A stretch of 64,000 bases of DNA, taken from Oenanthe sinensis (taxonomy: Eukaryota; Streptophyta; Magnoliopsida; Apiales; Apiaceae). Positions 20,178 to 30,455 of the stretch are shown piece by piece; position 1 is the first letter of the stretch; every line of letters begins with the position of its first letter. A program made the position numbers and the translations under genes. Below the pieces are notes generated by a model that saw only the letters and a list, made by a program, of their open reading frames with translations, was not told where the DNA came from and ran no database searches. The DNA lies in contig JAPMAC010000197.1 in assembly GCA_028671895.1 (NCBI GenBank), positions 5,647,001 to 5,711,000 on the forward strand, given 5' to 3'.

Positions 20178-22150
20178 ATGGCTGACAAGAAAGCTTCCAG
20201 GCTGGCAGCTGTGAACGCAGGGTCTGCTAAGAGAGGTAAACCCCTTCATAGAATCCCAATCTTTTCCTCTTATATATCTTTAGTCGATATGATAAACCAA
20301 AGGGGGATGAGTACCCTAGACTGTCTTACTTAGATTCATATAGTCGTAGTAATAAGTTTTTTGACTCTGACTTAATAGATGAATACAACCTCTTTTTAAT
20401 TTCCCCCCTCACTTTACCATTTCTTTTGCAGAGCCTGATGACAACACCTGCCATTGGAATCCTTCCAAGTTATTTGTTTACATAGATGCCCTGTTAGCAG
20501 GGCTTAGGTTTCCTTTTCTTGACCTCAATCCCACTCTTCTAGATGACGTCAAAATTTACCCTGACCAAATCGTGCCCAATGGACGGAGACTCATCCATTG
20601 TTTCATGGTTTTGTGCTTTGAAAAGAAAATCAAAATGACTGTCCCTCTTTTTCGTAAAATCTTTCAATTCAAAAATTCTTCTAGCGTTTCTTTGGGCTGG
20701 ATTCACATTGCCCATAGACCAAATAAACCCCACTATTTTTATAACTCTTCCATCCCCAACAACAACCTTCATTGGAAGGAAAATTTTGTTCAAATTTCAT
20801 GGGAAGGGGGAGATTGAGGGACTCTCTTTAGGCCCTCCTTTGCCAAGGTTGCAGACGGGAGTGCCAATTCCATCATGCTCTCGGAGGAGGAGCAAAATGC
20901 TTATGCTGCGCTTACTCAGGTGGAGACCAAGGAAGTCTCTTGGGCTCTTTTTGATGAGTGCAAACTAAAAGCCGTGGGCCTATCGAGGGCCTCGAGCAAA
21001 GGTATGCTACTTCTCTTAGGCTTACCTTTCCACTTTGAATTTTCATTGCTTTGCTTTACAAACGTGTTTATGTTTTATTTTTTCAGTTGCTGAACAGATC
21101 AATGAGTGGACCATTCCACCCGTAGAAGAAACTGGCCGTATGAAGCAGCTAAGGCTTATGCGCGATCCCAGGCACGGGAAGGAGCTGCCAGCTTTCTTAC
21201 AGCCTCACTCTGGGCCAACTGAGGTTGAATGCAGTGAAACTGTTAATGCGCCCAAATCCCTGGCTTACAAAGCAGACTGGGGATTTAGGAAGCCAGACAC
21301 CGTGGTTGGCTGCACAGACCACGCTAGGGATTGCTCTCTCCATTCCTTGACACCTTTTGACTACAAGGATATCGTCTTGGGTCACGACAAGGAGAGCACC
21401 AAGGCTTTAGGTGCACATACACTGGCATCGGTAAATTTCCTTAACTACTTTGCATTTTACATTTACTATTTGCATGTACTTGTATACCTTTAATACTTCG
21501 AATTCCCTTTACTCACCCTGACTTGTTATCTTTCAGGACAATGCCTATTTTCAAGCTTCTCTGCACCAGACTGAGTCGTGGAAGGCTCAAGCAGTGAAGC
21601 ATAAGAAGGAGCTTTCGGTGGCAAATGCCAAATTAAAGCATTTAGAGGAGAAGCTGGCCGAGAAGGAGGAAATCCTGCAGCAGGCCCAAGCTGAAATAGT
21701 TGAACTTCGGGCCAACAAAAACGTAATCATCGACAAGTACCTGGCCTAAGAGGAATATCAAGATTTGATCCTACAACATGACGACCTCCTCTTTCCTGCC
21801 AACTACACAATCGGGTGGAACAAGGCACTGGAGGCGATGCAGGAGAAACATCCGGGTTTGTTCGACCCTAAGGTGGACTTCAAGAGTCCTCAATCAGCCG
21901 AAGCTCTAAAATAGTTGATTGCTTCTCAAGAGGAGGAAACCGAGGGGGACAGCAGTCCTGATGTAAGGAAACCGAGGGGGCTCGCGAGTCTAGCCTTACT
22001 CAATCCCCTCAACAGGCCGTTCCCGAGACGACCCCTCAAAAGCCAATGGAGGAAAGCTCTTTCGAAGAAAAAGAATCAAGTGATGACGGAGAGGATTCAT
22101 CTTCGGCTATCGGGGATGAGTCTTTGGAGGAGGAGGAACCGTCGAAGTAA
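20178..22150 (+). pseudogene. Antisense extra gene of Tat element: 'putative gypsy type transposon' domain plus coiled coil
   Basis: Four exons with GT-AG introns: 20178-20235; 20432-21001, giving the domain with YIDALLAGLRFPF, GRRLIHCFMVLCF and LGWIHIAHRP; about 21087-21429; and 21538-22150. Joining exons 1 and 2 keeps phase (AAG AGA G/AG CCT). The middle resembles the plant putative gypsy-type transposon domain (Pfam PF04195 as I recall it). Exon 4 holds a heptad coiled coil (LSVANAKLKHLEEKLAEKEEIL) and an acidic Ser/Glu tail ending at 22150. Broken by TGA at 20815-20817 (Trp codon), TAA near 21748, TAG near 21912 and a late frameshift. It is antisense to pol, as known for some Tat elements. 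The biochemical role is unknown. Confidence 0.75.
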
Positions 22151-22504
22151 ATAGGTTTTTGCTACTTGTATTTATGTTGGCCCCTGGGGCTTGTAAAAAC
22201 ATTTGGCCCGCGGGCTTTTTATTTATTTAACCACATTTTTCACTTTCATGTCTTTTTACTTTCTGCCTTTGTTTTGCTTGTTTTTTTGTGTTTAACTTGA
22301 ACATAAACAACAAACATTCGTGAGGCTTGTAAATAGACTTAGTGAAAATGATAAATGTTATATAAGGATAATAGATAAACATCTCTTGAAACTTATCAAG
22401 TTCTCATTTGTAACTTAGTATTTAAATATGTCATGCCTTCGAGGCTAATAAACCGATACTTAAACGTTTATGAAAATCAAAATCGAAAATTTAAACATAA
22501 TAAA
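22151..22504. other. Spacer between antisense extra gene and pol 3' end
   Basis: Convergent 3' ends: it starts with T-rich 3' UTR-like sequence of the plus-strand gene and ends at the minus-strand integrase C-terminus. No gene seen. Confidence 0.5.
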
Positions 22505-25500
22505 TTATCAAGTTGGCAGCATTCCAGCTTCTCAGGATTTCAACTCCTTCAAGGGTTTGGAGCTTGTACGTGCCCTGCCCTGTGACTTCTTTTACTTAGT
22601 ATGGTCCTTCCCAGTTCGGAGCTAACTTTCCCTTTGGTCCTGCTCCAGATGCCTTGATGTTTCGCAGGACTAAGTCTCCTTTGCGGAAGAACCTTTCTTT
22701 AACTCTAAGGTTGTAATAGAACGAAGCTTTCTTCTGGTTTGCCTCTATTCAGGCATTGGCCTTGTCGCATAGCTCATCTATCAGGTTTAAAGCCAACTTC
22801 ATTCCTTCTTCATTGGCGTTAATCTGGAACTCTTGCACTCTTGGTGACATCTGAGTAATTTTAACGGGCACCACTACCTCAGCCCTGTAAGCTAGTTGGA
22901 ATGGTGTAGCTCCTGTTAAAACTCTACAAGTAGTTCTGTATGCCCATAAGATTGGAAGCAATTCATCAACCCAAGTCCCTTGAGGGTGTTCAATCCTCTT
23001 CTTAAGCCCATCGAGGATGATTCTGTTCGCCACTTCGGCTTGTCCATTTGACTGTAAGTGAGCGACTGAGGTCAAGCGTAGTTCGATGTAGTAGTTCCCA
23101 CAGTACTCTATGAAGTCCTTATTATTAAATTGAGTCCCATTGTCCATCACCATAATTCAGGGTAACCCATACCTGTATATAACATTTTCCTAGAAGAATT
23201 GAGTCACATTCTTAGTATCGATCTTGGCCAGGGGCTTCGCTTCTATCCACTTCTTGAAGTAGTCGATAGCTACGATGAGAAACTTCCTCTGTGCGCTGGC
23301 CATAGGAAAGGGGCCTAAGATATCCATTCCCCACATGGCAAATGGGAGTGGAAAGTTAATGGATGTTAGCATCTCAGGGGTCTGCCTAACGATGGGCGCA
23401 AACTTTTGGCAGCGATCACACTTTTTAACATAAGCTTTAGCATCTCTAAGCATCTCAGATCAATAGAATCCCAGTCTTATGACTTTATGAGCAAGAGCTC
23501 TGCTTCCAAGGTGTTGGTTACATATACCTTCATGAACTTCCCTTAGGGCAGCTTCAGCCTCATGGGGTCTCAGACACTTCAAGTAGGGTATTACATACGA
23601 TTTCTTATAAAGTATTCCCTCTCTGAGGGCATAGTTCAAGGCTCTCACCGATAGCTTGCGTACCTCCATGGGGTCAGTTGGTGTCTTTCCTATTTCCATG
23701 TAGAGCTTGATGGGATCCATCCAACATGCTTCCAAGCCAATCGGGGCTACTAGTTTACCGTTAATGCTTGAGGTCTTCAAGACTTGGAAATAAACACAAC
23801 CAGAACAATTATCATTCTCTGATGATGCAAACTTATATATGGCATCGACCTTCACATTCTTCTCTCTTGAAATATACTTGAAGTGATATTCTTCGAATTG
23901 CATAGCTTGAGCCTTAACAATCCTCAAATATTTTGCCATAGTCTCTTCTCGGGCCTCAAACTCCCCATTTACTTGAGAGATCACTAGCCTTGAATCACCA
24001 CATATCTTCAACTTATTCACCCTCTAGGTTCTGTCCAGACCAAGTCCAGCTATCAAAACTTCATATTCTACTTCATTGTTTATAGTGGGGAAATCCAACT
24101 TGATTTCATATTCGATAACAAACCCTTCAGGGCTTTGCAAAACCAAGCCAGCTCCGCTAGTGCTCGTTTTTGAAGCTCTGTCAAAAAAGAGTAGACAGTA
24201 TTCTTTGAGTTCCTCCTTTTTTCCTTATTCTTTCCAGTTTCTTTATCCTCTTCCTGCCCCCCAACTTCTTGGTTGGGAATGGTACATTCAACCATGAAGT
24301 CAGCTAGAGCTTGAGCTTTGATCGCCGTCCTTGGCTTGTAATTTATATTGAACTCTCCAACCTCAATTGCCCATTTGATTAGCCTCCCACTAGCCTTGGG
24401 GCTGTGCAATATATTTCTCAGGGGCTGGTCTGTCAAGACTTCAATAACATGTGCCTAGAAGTACGGGCGTAGGTTCCTTGAAACCATTATTATTACTAAA
24501 GCAAACTTCTCAACCTTTGAGTAGTTCAACTCTGCTCCATGTAGAATCTTGCTGACATAGTAAATGGATTTTTGAACCTTGCTTCTTCTCTCACAAGAAC
24601 GACGCTCAAGGCTGAATCAGAGACAGCAAAGTACAGGTGTTGAACTTCTCCAGGTTTCGGTTTGGCAAGTAAGGGTGGCTCCTCCATATATTTCTTCATC
24701 TCTTCAAAAGATGCTTGACTCTCGTCATTCCACTCGAAGTTTTTGACCTTCTTGAGGGCCTTGAAGAAAGGTAGGCATTTTTTTCCTGACTTAGATATAA
24801 AGCGACCCAGGGCAGCTACCCTTCCTGTGAGCTTTTGGACATCCTTTAGTGTCTTGGGGGGCTCAATGTCCAAGATTGCTTGAATCTTATTGGGATTGGC
24901 CTCAATGCCTTTTTTGGAGACCATCGGGCCTAAAAGTTTTCCAGAACCTACACCAAAGGCACACTTGGCCGGTTTAATATTATCTTGTGGGTTCTCAGAA
25001 CTTCGAATGTCTCCTTTAGGTGCTCAAGATGATCGGCCTTGTCTAGGCTTTTGACTAACATGTCATCAATATAGACCTCCATGGTCTTACCAATGAGGTG
25101 CTTGATGATTTTATTTACAAGCCTTTGATACGTGGCTCCTGCATTTTTAAGTCCAAAAGCCATAACCAGGTAACAAAAAACACCAAAGTCAGTGATGAAT
25201 GATACCTTAGGGATGTCATCGGGGTGCATTTTAATTTGGTTGTAGCCACTGAATCCATCCATGAAGCTAAGCATCTCGTGCCAAACTATGTCATCTATTA
25301 ACGTGTTTATCCTTGGCAGGCATCATTCAAATCTTTGAAGTCCACGCACATTCTCCACTTCCCATTGCTCTTTCTAACCATCACAGGGTTAGCCAGCCAT
25401 TGAGGAAATTGAATTTCTTCAATAAATCCAGCTTCTAACAATTTCTCTACCTTCTGCTTAATGGCTTCATGTCTTTCAGGAGCAAAGCTTCTTTTCTTCT

Positions 25501-25790
25501 GCTTTACTGCTAACCTTTCAGGATTCACATTCAACCGATGTGTTAGAAGCTCAGGATCTATCCCTAGCATGTCGGCTGCTGTCTAAGCGAAAACATCCCT
25601 GTTATCTTCTAAGAATTGAACCAGCTATTCTTTTAGGTCCTTGGGGAGTGAAGTCCCTACATATGTCACCTTCTCGGGATATAAAGGATCCAAAGGAGCA
25701 GGCTTCAAGTCCTCTATGGGTTTACTCCTTCTTTCTTCTCGATTCCTGACATCCATGCCTTCAATAGGGAGGACCTGCCCCTGGTGCCAC
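22505..25790 (-). pseudogene. Ty3/gypsy pol (RT, RNase H, integrase), decayed
   Basis: From 25790 downward: the pre-RT region (YPEKVTYVGTSLP), RT with WLANPVMVRKSNGKWRMCVD, SFMDGFSGYNQIKMH, YIDDMLV (catalytic Asp pair intact), then LTGRVAALGRFIS. RNase H follows (ALADFMVE, GDSRLVISQVNGEF). Integrase has a HHCC region (HEGICNQH, CDRC), the core Asp in WGMDILGPFP, Asp in MVMDNGTQF and Glu in NGQAEVANR, and a C-terminal GDLVLRN...GKLAPNWEGPY module to about 22510. Stops interrupt it repeatedly, for example TGA for Trp in GFYWSEM, TAG in the pre-RT part and two stops before the second core Asp. Expected role: cDNA synthesis and integration. This copy is dead. Confidence 0.88.
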
Positions 25791-25820
25791 TAGGCTTCAA
25801 TAGGGAGGACCTCACCAACA

Positions 25821-26974
25821 AATGTTGATTCAGGACATTAGCTAGCTTGATAAAATATTTTGATTGGGGATGAAATCAATGACTAAATTATAAAAGATTG
25901 ATTTATTCTAAAAATTACAAACACACATTATTCAACTTCTATTTCATTCCATTTATAAAAAAATTATCTTTTTTTTGTCAAGTTACCTTCAATTTAAACT
26001 ATTGTAGCATGAGGATGTTTGCTAATATTTGGATTTGCATCTGCCTTTCCATTGTTAGAATTCTAAATTTTCTAGAAATAATACTAGTAATGTGGCAGGT
26101 CCGCTCATTTCCGCATGTATGGTTGTTCTGATGGCAGCTTCGTTTACTAATGCTGAGTTTGAACATTTAACATCTAAGGATCATCAGGCTGAGGTGTAGG
26201 AAGATGCTTGTTATGGTAGTTTAGTGCTGCAAGTTCAAGATTCGCAGAATGTGACAACAAGTGTGAATTCTTGTCTTCCTTTGATACTCGTAGTTCCTCC
26301 TAACTATCCATTGCCAGCTGTTGGGTTTGCATGGGGTGGAAGCATGTGATGGAAGCACCGCAGCCTCCATTCAAATCAAAATGCATTATTAAGCTAACTA
26401 GGTTCGTGAATCAACATTTAAAATGGAATCCGCGGTGCTTCCACCACATGCTTCCACCCCATGCAAACCCAGCAGCTAGCAATGGATAGTTAGGAGGAGT
26501 TATGAGTGAAAAAGGAAAACTAGAATTAACACTTCCTCTCACATTCACAGCGAGTCTTGAACTTGTTGCACTTGACTACCACAACCAGTATCTTCCTGCG
26601 CCTTAGTCTGATGATCCTCATATGTTAAACATTTAAACTCTGAATTAGTAAATGAAGTTGCCGTCAGAACAACCATACATGCGGCAATGAGCGGACCTGC
26701 TACATTACTAATACTATTTCTAGAAGATTTTGAATTCCAATAATGCAAAGGTAAATGCAAAGCCAAATATTAGCAAACATCCTGACAATACAATAGTCTA
26801 AATTGAAGATAACATGACTAAAAAAGAAGATTTTTGGATAAATGGGAAGAAATAGAAGTTGAATCATGTATGTTTGGAATTTTTAGAATAAATCGTTCTT
26901 TTATAATTTAGTCACTGACTTCATACTCAATCAAAATGTTTTATCAACCTAGCTAGTTTCCTGAATCAACATTT
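25821..26974. repeat. Long inverted repeat (hairpin-forming) from a gene fragment
   Basis: Left arm 25821-26371 and right arm 26422-26974 are reverse complements over about 550 bp with a 50-bp spacer; I judge identity by eye at roughly 85%. Both arms start AATGTTGATTCAGG and contain a coding-like stretch (AGPLIAACMVVLTATSFTN on the right arm). The left arm has a matching version with stops. The spacer equals the first 50 bp of a further unit, so the arms are part of a tandem series that was then inverted. Transcription would give one long hairpin RNA. The source gene is not recognised. Confidence 0.85.
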
Positions 26975-27160
26975 AAAAAGTAGGTCTTGGTGCTTCCATC
27001 ACATGCAAACAAATCAACTGGAAATGGATAATTATGAGGAACTACGTGAGACAAAGGAATAGTAGCCCCAATACTTCTTGTCAAACAAGATGATTGTCGG
27101 ACCAGATTTATAATGTTGCTCACCATAATATTACCTTGGAGGAAGCTGGAGTCTGCCACT
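26975..27160 (-). pseudogene. Third, partial unit of the same gene fragment
   Basis: Minus-strand frame ending SHVVPHNYPFPVDLFACDGS corresponds to the tail of the units in the inverted repeat (PPNYPLPAVGFAWGGS). It lies directly upstream, on the minus strand, of the right arm, so two units are in direct tandem. About 185 bp are visible before similarity fades into AT-rich sequence. Product unknown. Confidence 0.55.
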
Positions 27161-27436
27161 ATACTACAATGTAATACAAAAAATATGAATATAAGACTAA
27201 TGAAAAATCTTCAATTTAATAGTTCTGTCTTATTTGCTAATTTTACTTTCAAATCAATATACATAATCCTAACTACATATATTTCAATGATCACATATAT
27301 TGCTACAAAATGATAATAACTTGAAAGATAAATAATTATAAAAAGAGTGATGATTTTAATAATAATATAGATATTTTTATGTGTAACTTATACCCAGTAC
27401 AAAGGGTTATACTTAATGTCACTAAAATGCCGTTTG
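27161..27436. other. AT-rich spacer, nothing recognised
   Basis: No coding frame or repeat signature seen. Confidence 0.5.
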
Positions 27437-27712
27437 CTATTGATGAGTTAAAAAAAGAACTAATAGCATTATATGGCATAGATAGTAGAAGAAAAAAGGA
27501 CCTAAAAAATGGATGGTGAGAGGAACCTTGGCATCAAAGATTACAGTTAGGAAATAACCATCTCCATAATCTTGAGTATTAAATGATTCCTGATTCTCGG
27601 ATGATATTTGATTTTCCTCATCTTCTTGTTGTTCATCGTCTACCTCTCTATCAACCATTTCAACATATTCACTATGGTCATTTTCAAAAAATGTAGGTGT
27701 GATTGGCCGCAT
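27437..27712 (-). pseudogene. Acidic ORF fragment, copy 1 of a dispersed repeat
   Basis: 91 residues: FFENDHSEYVE, then an acidic EVDDEQQEDEENQISSENQESF run, then a hydrophobic tail. A related frame lies on the plus strand at 53682-53966 with shared FFEN, EEEQQDDEENKIS and QSF blocks, and the flanking 0.7 kb also match in inverted orientation. It behaves as a repeat-borne first exon or captured gene piece. Not recognised, and too short to assign a role. Confidence 0.45.
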
Positions 27713-27991
27713 AGTTGGCGGGGATGGGGCTGCGCTTTCACTATAACTTTAGGGTTTTCTATTGGGCACTATCTGTATACCTATATATATATGATGTGTT
27801 AAGTAGGGCACCATAAAATATGTGGGCTAGGCCTCTAGCCCAATTACACTATGCCCGTATCATCATTTTATTATTAAAATTATATATTTTAAATATCTTT
27901 ACAGCTTAATATTGAAAAAAACCATGTTGATGTTTTTATTTTTTTAATTTTTCTTTCCAATTTTTTAAAGATGTTTAATCATAAATAATTG

Positions 27992-28031
<40 letters not shown>

Positions 28032-28269
28032 AATATATATGATTTCAATGGTACTAAATTAATATCATTTTTAACTTCTAAAAATGTAAAAAAAATAGGT
28101 TTATTTTACCGAGTTTTATGTAAAATTTAGCAATAAATTCTTAAATATATATGCTATTTAAAATTTTAAAATTTAGATTTTTGTATCACATCATTAATAT
28201 ATTGAATCTTGAAGTTTCGATGTCATAAGTGTAGACCGGAATAGTAAGCCAAAACCCTTCAGTATTTTA
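27713..28269. other. Upstream part of the dispersed repeat shared with 53.3-53.7 kb
   Basis: Contains GGGCTAGGCCTCTAGCCC (27827-27844), whose counterpart is near 53655-53675, and a (TA)n run at 27994-28021 whose counterpart is at 53467-53498. The order is inverted relative to the second copy. Confidence 0.65.
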
Positions 28270-28545
28270 AAAAACCTCTACAAAAACATGAATTAAACCC
28301 TAAGAAAATCTAAAATTATAACAACCTAAATAAATCGGTACTCCCATAACACTTCTTTGCTTCAAAAAATTCTACAAAACATAAAATAAACCTTAAAAAA
28401 TCTATAATTAAAACAAACTAAAGAAATACAAAATCTACCCTCCAAAACTCTTGAGGACTAAGGAAAACTATAAAACATAAATTAAAGCTAACAAAATCTT
28501 AAACTAAAATAAACCAATAGAAATTTTACAAAATACAAAATTGTG
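28270..28545. repeat. Degenerate ~97-bp tandem repeat, about three units
   Basis: Units start near 28272, 28370 and 28467, each opening with (T)CTACAAAA(A)CATAAATTAAA-like sequence and continuing AAAATCTAAAATTA. Strongly diverged. Confidence 0.55.
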
Positions 28546-28618
28546 CAACAAAAAATATACACAACTATTTCATAAAAACATAAATAAAAATCAACAAACC
28601 AATCATAGCATAAAACAT

Positions 28619-28760
28619 AGAGTAAATTGCAGTTTGCATCCCAAAACTTTGATGAAATCTCACTTTGGCTATAAAACTATAAATTATAACACTTTGCACC
28701 CCAAACTTTCAGAAACTCATCTTTTAACAACCCATTTATATTGTCCCGTTAAAATCAAAT
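28619..28760. repeat. Dispersed repeat with AGTAAATTGCAGTTT end
   Basis: Starts TAGAGTAAATTGCAGTTT and includes ACCCCAAACTTTCAGAAA. The reverse complement occurs at 44400-44575 and 55670-55842, ending AATTTACTCTA in each. It may mark the terminus of a non-autonomous DNA element; the class is not established. Confidence 0.55.
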
Positions 28761-29060
28761 GTGAATGTTAAGGTTTTATCGAGCCAAACCAAGCCGAGTT
28801 TTACCCTAAACAAGCATAGTTTAATTTTTTTTGACGAATTGAGCCGAGTCAAACTTTCTTAACACACAATAAATGAGTTTGAGCTCGAGTTCGTTAACCA
28901 ATCGAGACGCACTCAAGCTTTTATCGAATAAAAATGAGCCGAGCCAAATCCGAGCTCTTAACGAACAACTTGTGAATAGTAAAATTTTACATAAAAACTA
29001 ATATTCAAACCCACTTAATCAAACTAATTATTGGTACGTATAAGAATGGAAAGTCTTCTA
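28761..29060. other. GAGCCGAG-rich spacer
   Basis: Contains several GAGCCGAG / GAGCTCGAG-like words (28785-28965), some with reverse complements nearby. No gene seen. Confidence 0.45.
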
Positions 29061-29591
29061 TGAAGGGTTTCGGGCATGAAAATGCAACGGAATTAACGTA
29101 AAATGAATAAAAACTGAAACCGTACCATAGGATCCATGTATAACTTTGGATGATTATGGTGAAGAAGTCTGTACCTTAACAAAGCCTTCCGTATGATGTT
29201 TAATGGAGGACCAGAAAAATGAATCACAGTAGCCCTTTGATGCAAAGATCTGCTATCTAAAGAAGTCCACACGAATGCCCGATCGTCCACTCATCACCGG
29301 AGTCTGTACTAGTCGAATTGCTTGTCTCTTCCTCTCTCTCTTCTTTTCTCTAGCCTCTCTTGATGTTGAGGAGCTAGGGTTTTTCTCTAAAAATGAAATC
29401 TTATGATTAACCTGAATACTATACATCATTATGTATATATAGGTGAGAGAGATTTTGGGCCTAACACTAATCCATGTGGTTTCTAAATCCCATTCTGATT
29501 TTGGGTTATTATTATTATTAAATTCGAATTCTAATATAAATAATCAAGTCCCACTTAATTAATTCAATATATTAAATTCGAATAAATAATA

Positions 29592-30455
29592 GGCTTAAAT
29601 GTAATAGAAACCCCGTGTTATTAACAATATACAATTCAAACCCTGTTTTAATATATTTAGTAAATTTAACCCTACGTTTTTTAACTATTTACAATTGAAA
29701 CCTTTTTTAAAATAATTAATAAATTTAACCCTCTATTTTTGAACTATGTACAATTGAAACCTTTTTTTAAAATAAATAGTAAATTTAACTCTACATTTTA
29801 AAACATTTAGTAAATTTAACCTTGACTTTTTAATTTCGGAATAAAATAAATTTTACGACAAAATTTTGAATAAATATTCGTCAAATGCACCATTGTCAAT
29901 TTTTTTGTATAGATATTATTTAAACATAATAGATATTTGCAATTATTATGGTTTTTTCTTATAAAATGGATATTTAGATGTTCTTTTCTATATTAATATA
30001 TCTATATGTATAATATATTATATATGTTCAATAAAATCTTAATATGTGTTTATATTACTCCATCTTGCTATCACACTTCCCGCTTAATATATTCATGAAT
30101 GTTCATCACCGAATTTAATTTATTTTCAAAAATATCCGTCGATGAATATATTCTCGAAAATACTTTTTTGATATAAAATTTATTTATTCCGAAATTAAAA
30201 AGTCAAGGTTAAATTTACTAAATGTTTTAAAACGTAGGGTTAAATTTACTATTTATTTTAAAAAAAGTTTCAATTATACATAGTTAAAAAACATAGGGTT
30301 AAATTTACTAATTATTTTAAAATTTTAGTAATTATTTTAAAAAAGGTTTCAATTGTAAATAGTTAAAAAACGTAGGGTTAAATTTACTAAATATATTAAA
30401 AGAGGGTTTGAAATGTATATTGTTAATAACACATGGTTTAAATTGTAAATAAGCC
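29592..30455. mobile_element. Foldback MITE, Mutator-like, with 9-bp target duplication
   Basis: 864 bp flanked by TAAATAATA at 29583-29591 and 30456-30464. The uninterrupted right LTR has this 9-mer once, near 42919-42932. Termini begin GGCTTA on both strands. Arms of about 280-290 bp are inverted repeats with small mismatches, including matching tracts AATTTAACCCTACGTTTTTT and its reverse complement. No coding sequence. A 9-bp duplication is the signature of Mutator superfamily transposases. Confidence 0.85.

Larger units (their letters stand above)
17495..25800 (-). mobile_element. Element C: Tat-lineage Ty3/gypsy element, 5' truncated
   Basis: On the minus strand: RT, RNase H and integrase (25790-22505), then an opposite-strand spliced gene (20178-22150), a long GAGGTCGA repeat region, a polypurine tract and the 3' LTR (18106-17495). 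An extra gene downstream of pol plus a repeat-rich 3' region is characteristic of the Tat lineage (relatives of Ogre, Retand, Grande). Gag, protease and the 5' LTR are absent; the sequence changes near 25800. Pol has many stops. Confidence 0.85.

Noticed and set aside
20572..20817. Independent 81-codon gene
   Set aside because: It is exon 2 of the Tat antisense gene, opened by a nominal ATG and closed by a Trp-to-stop mutation.
26545..27159. Two small host genes (73 and 68 codons)
   Set aside because: They are units of the same tandem and inverted repeat, lack consistent starts and have no recognised domain.
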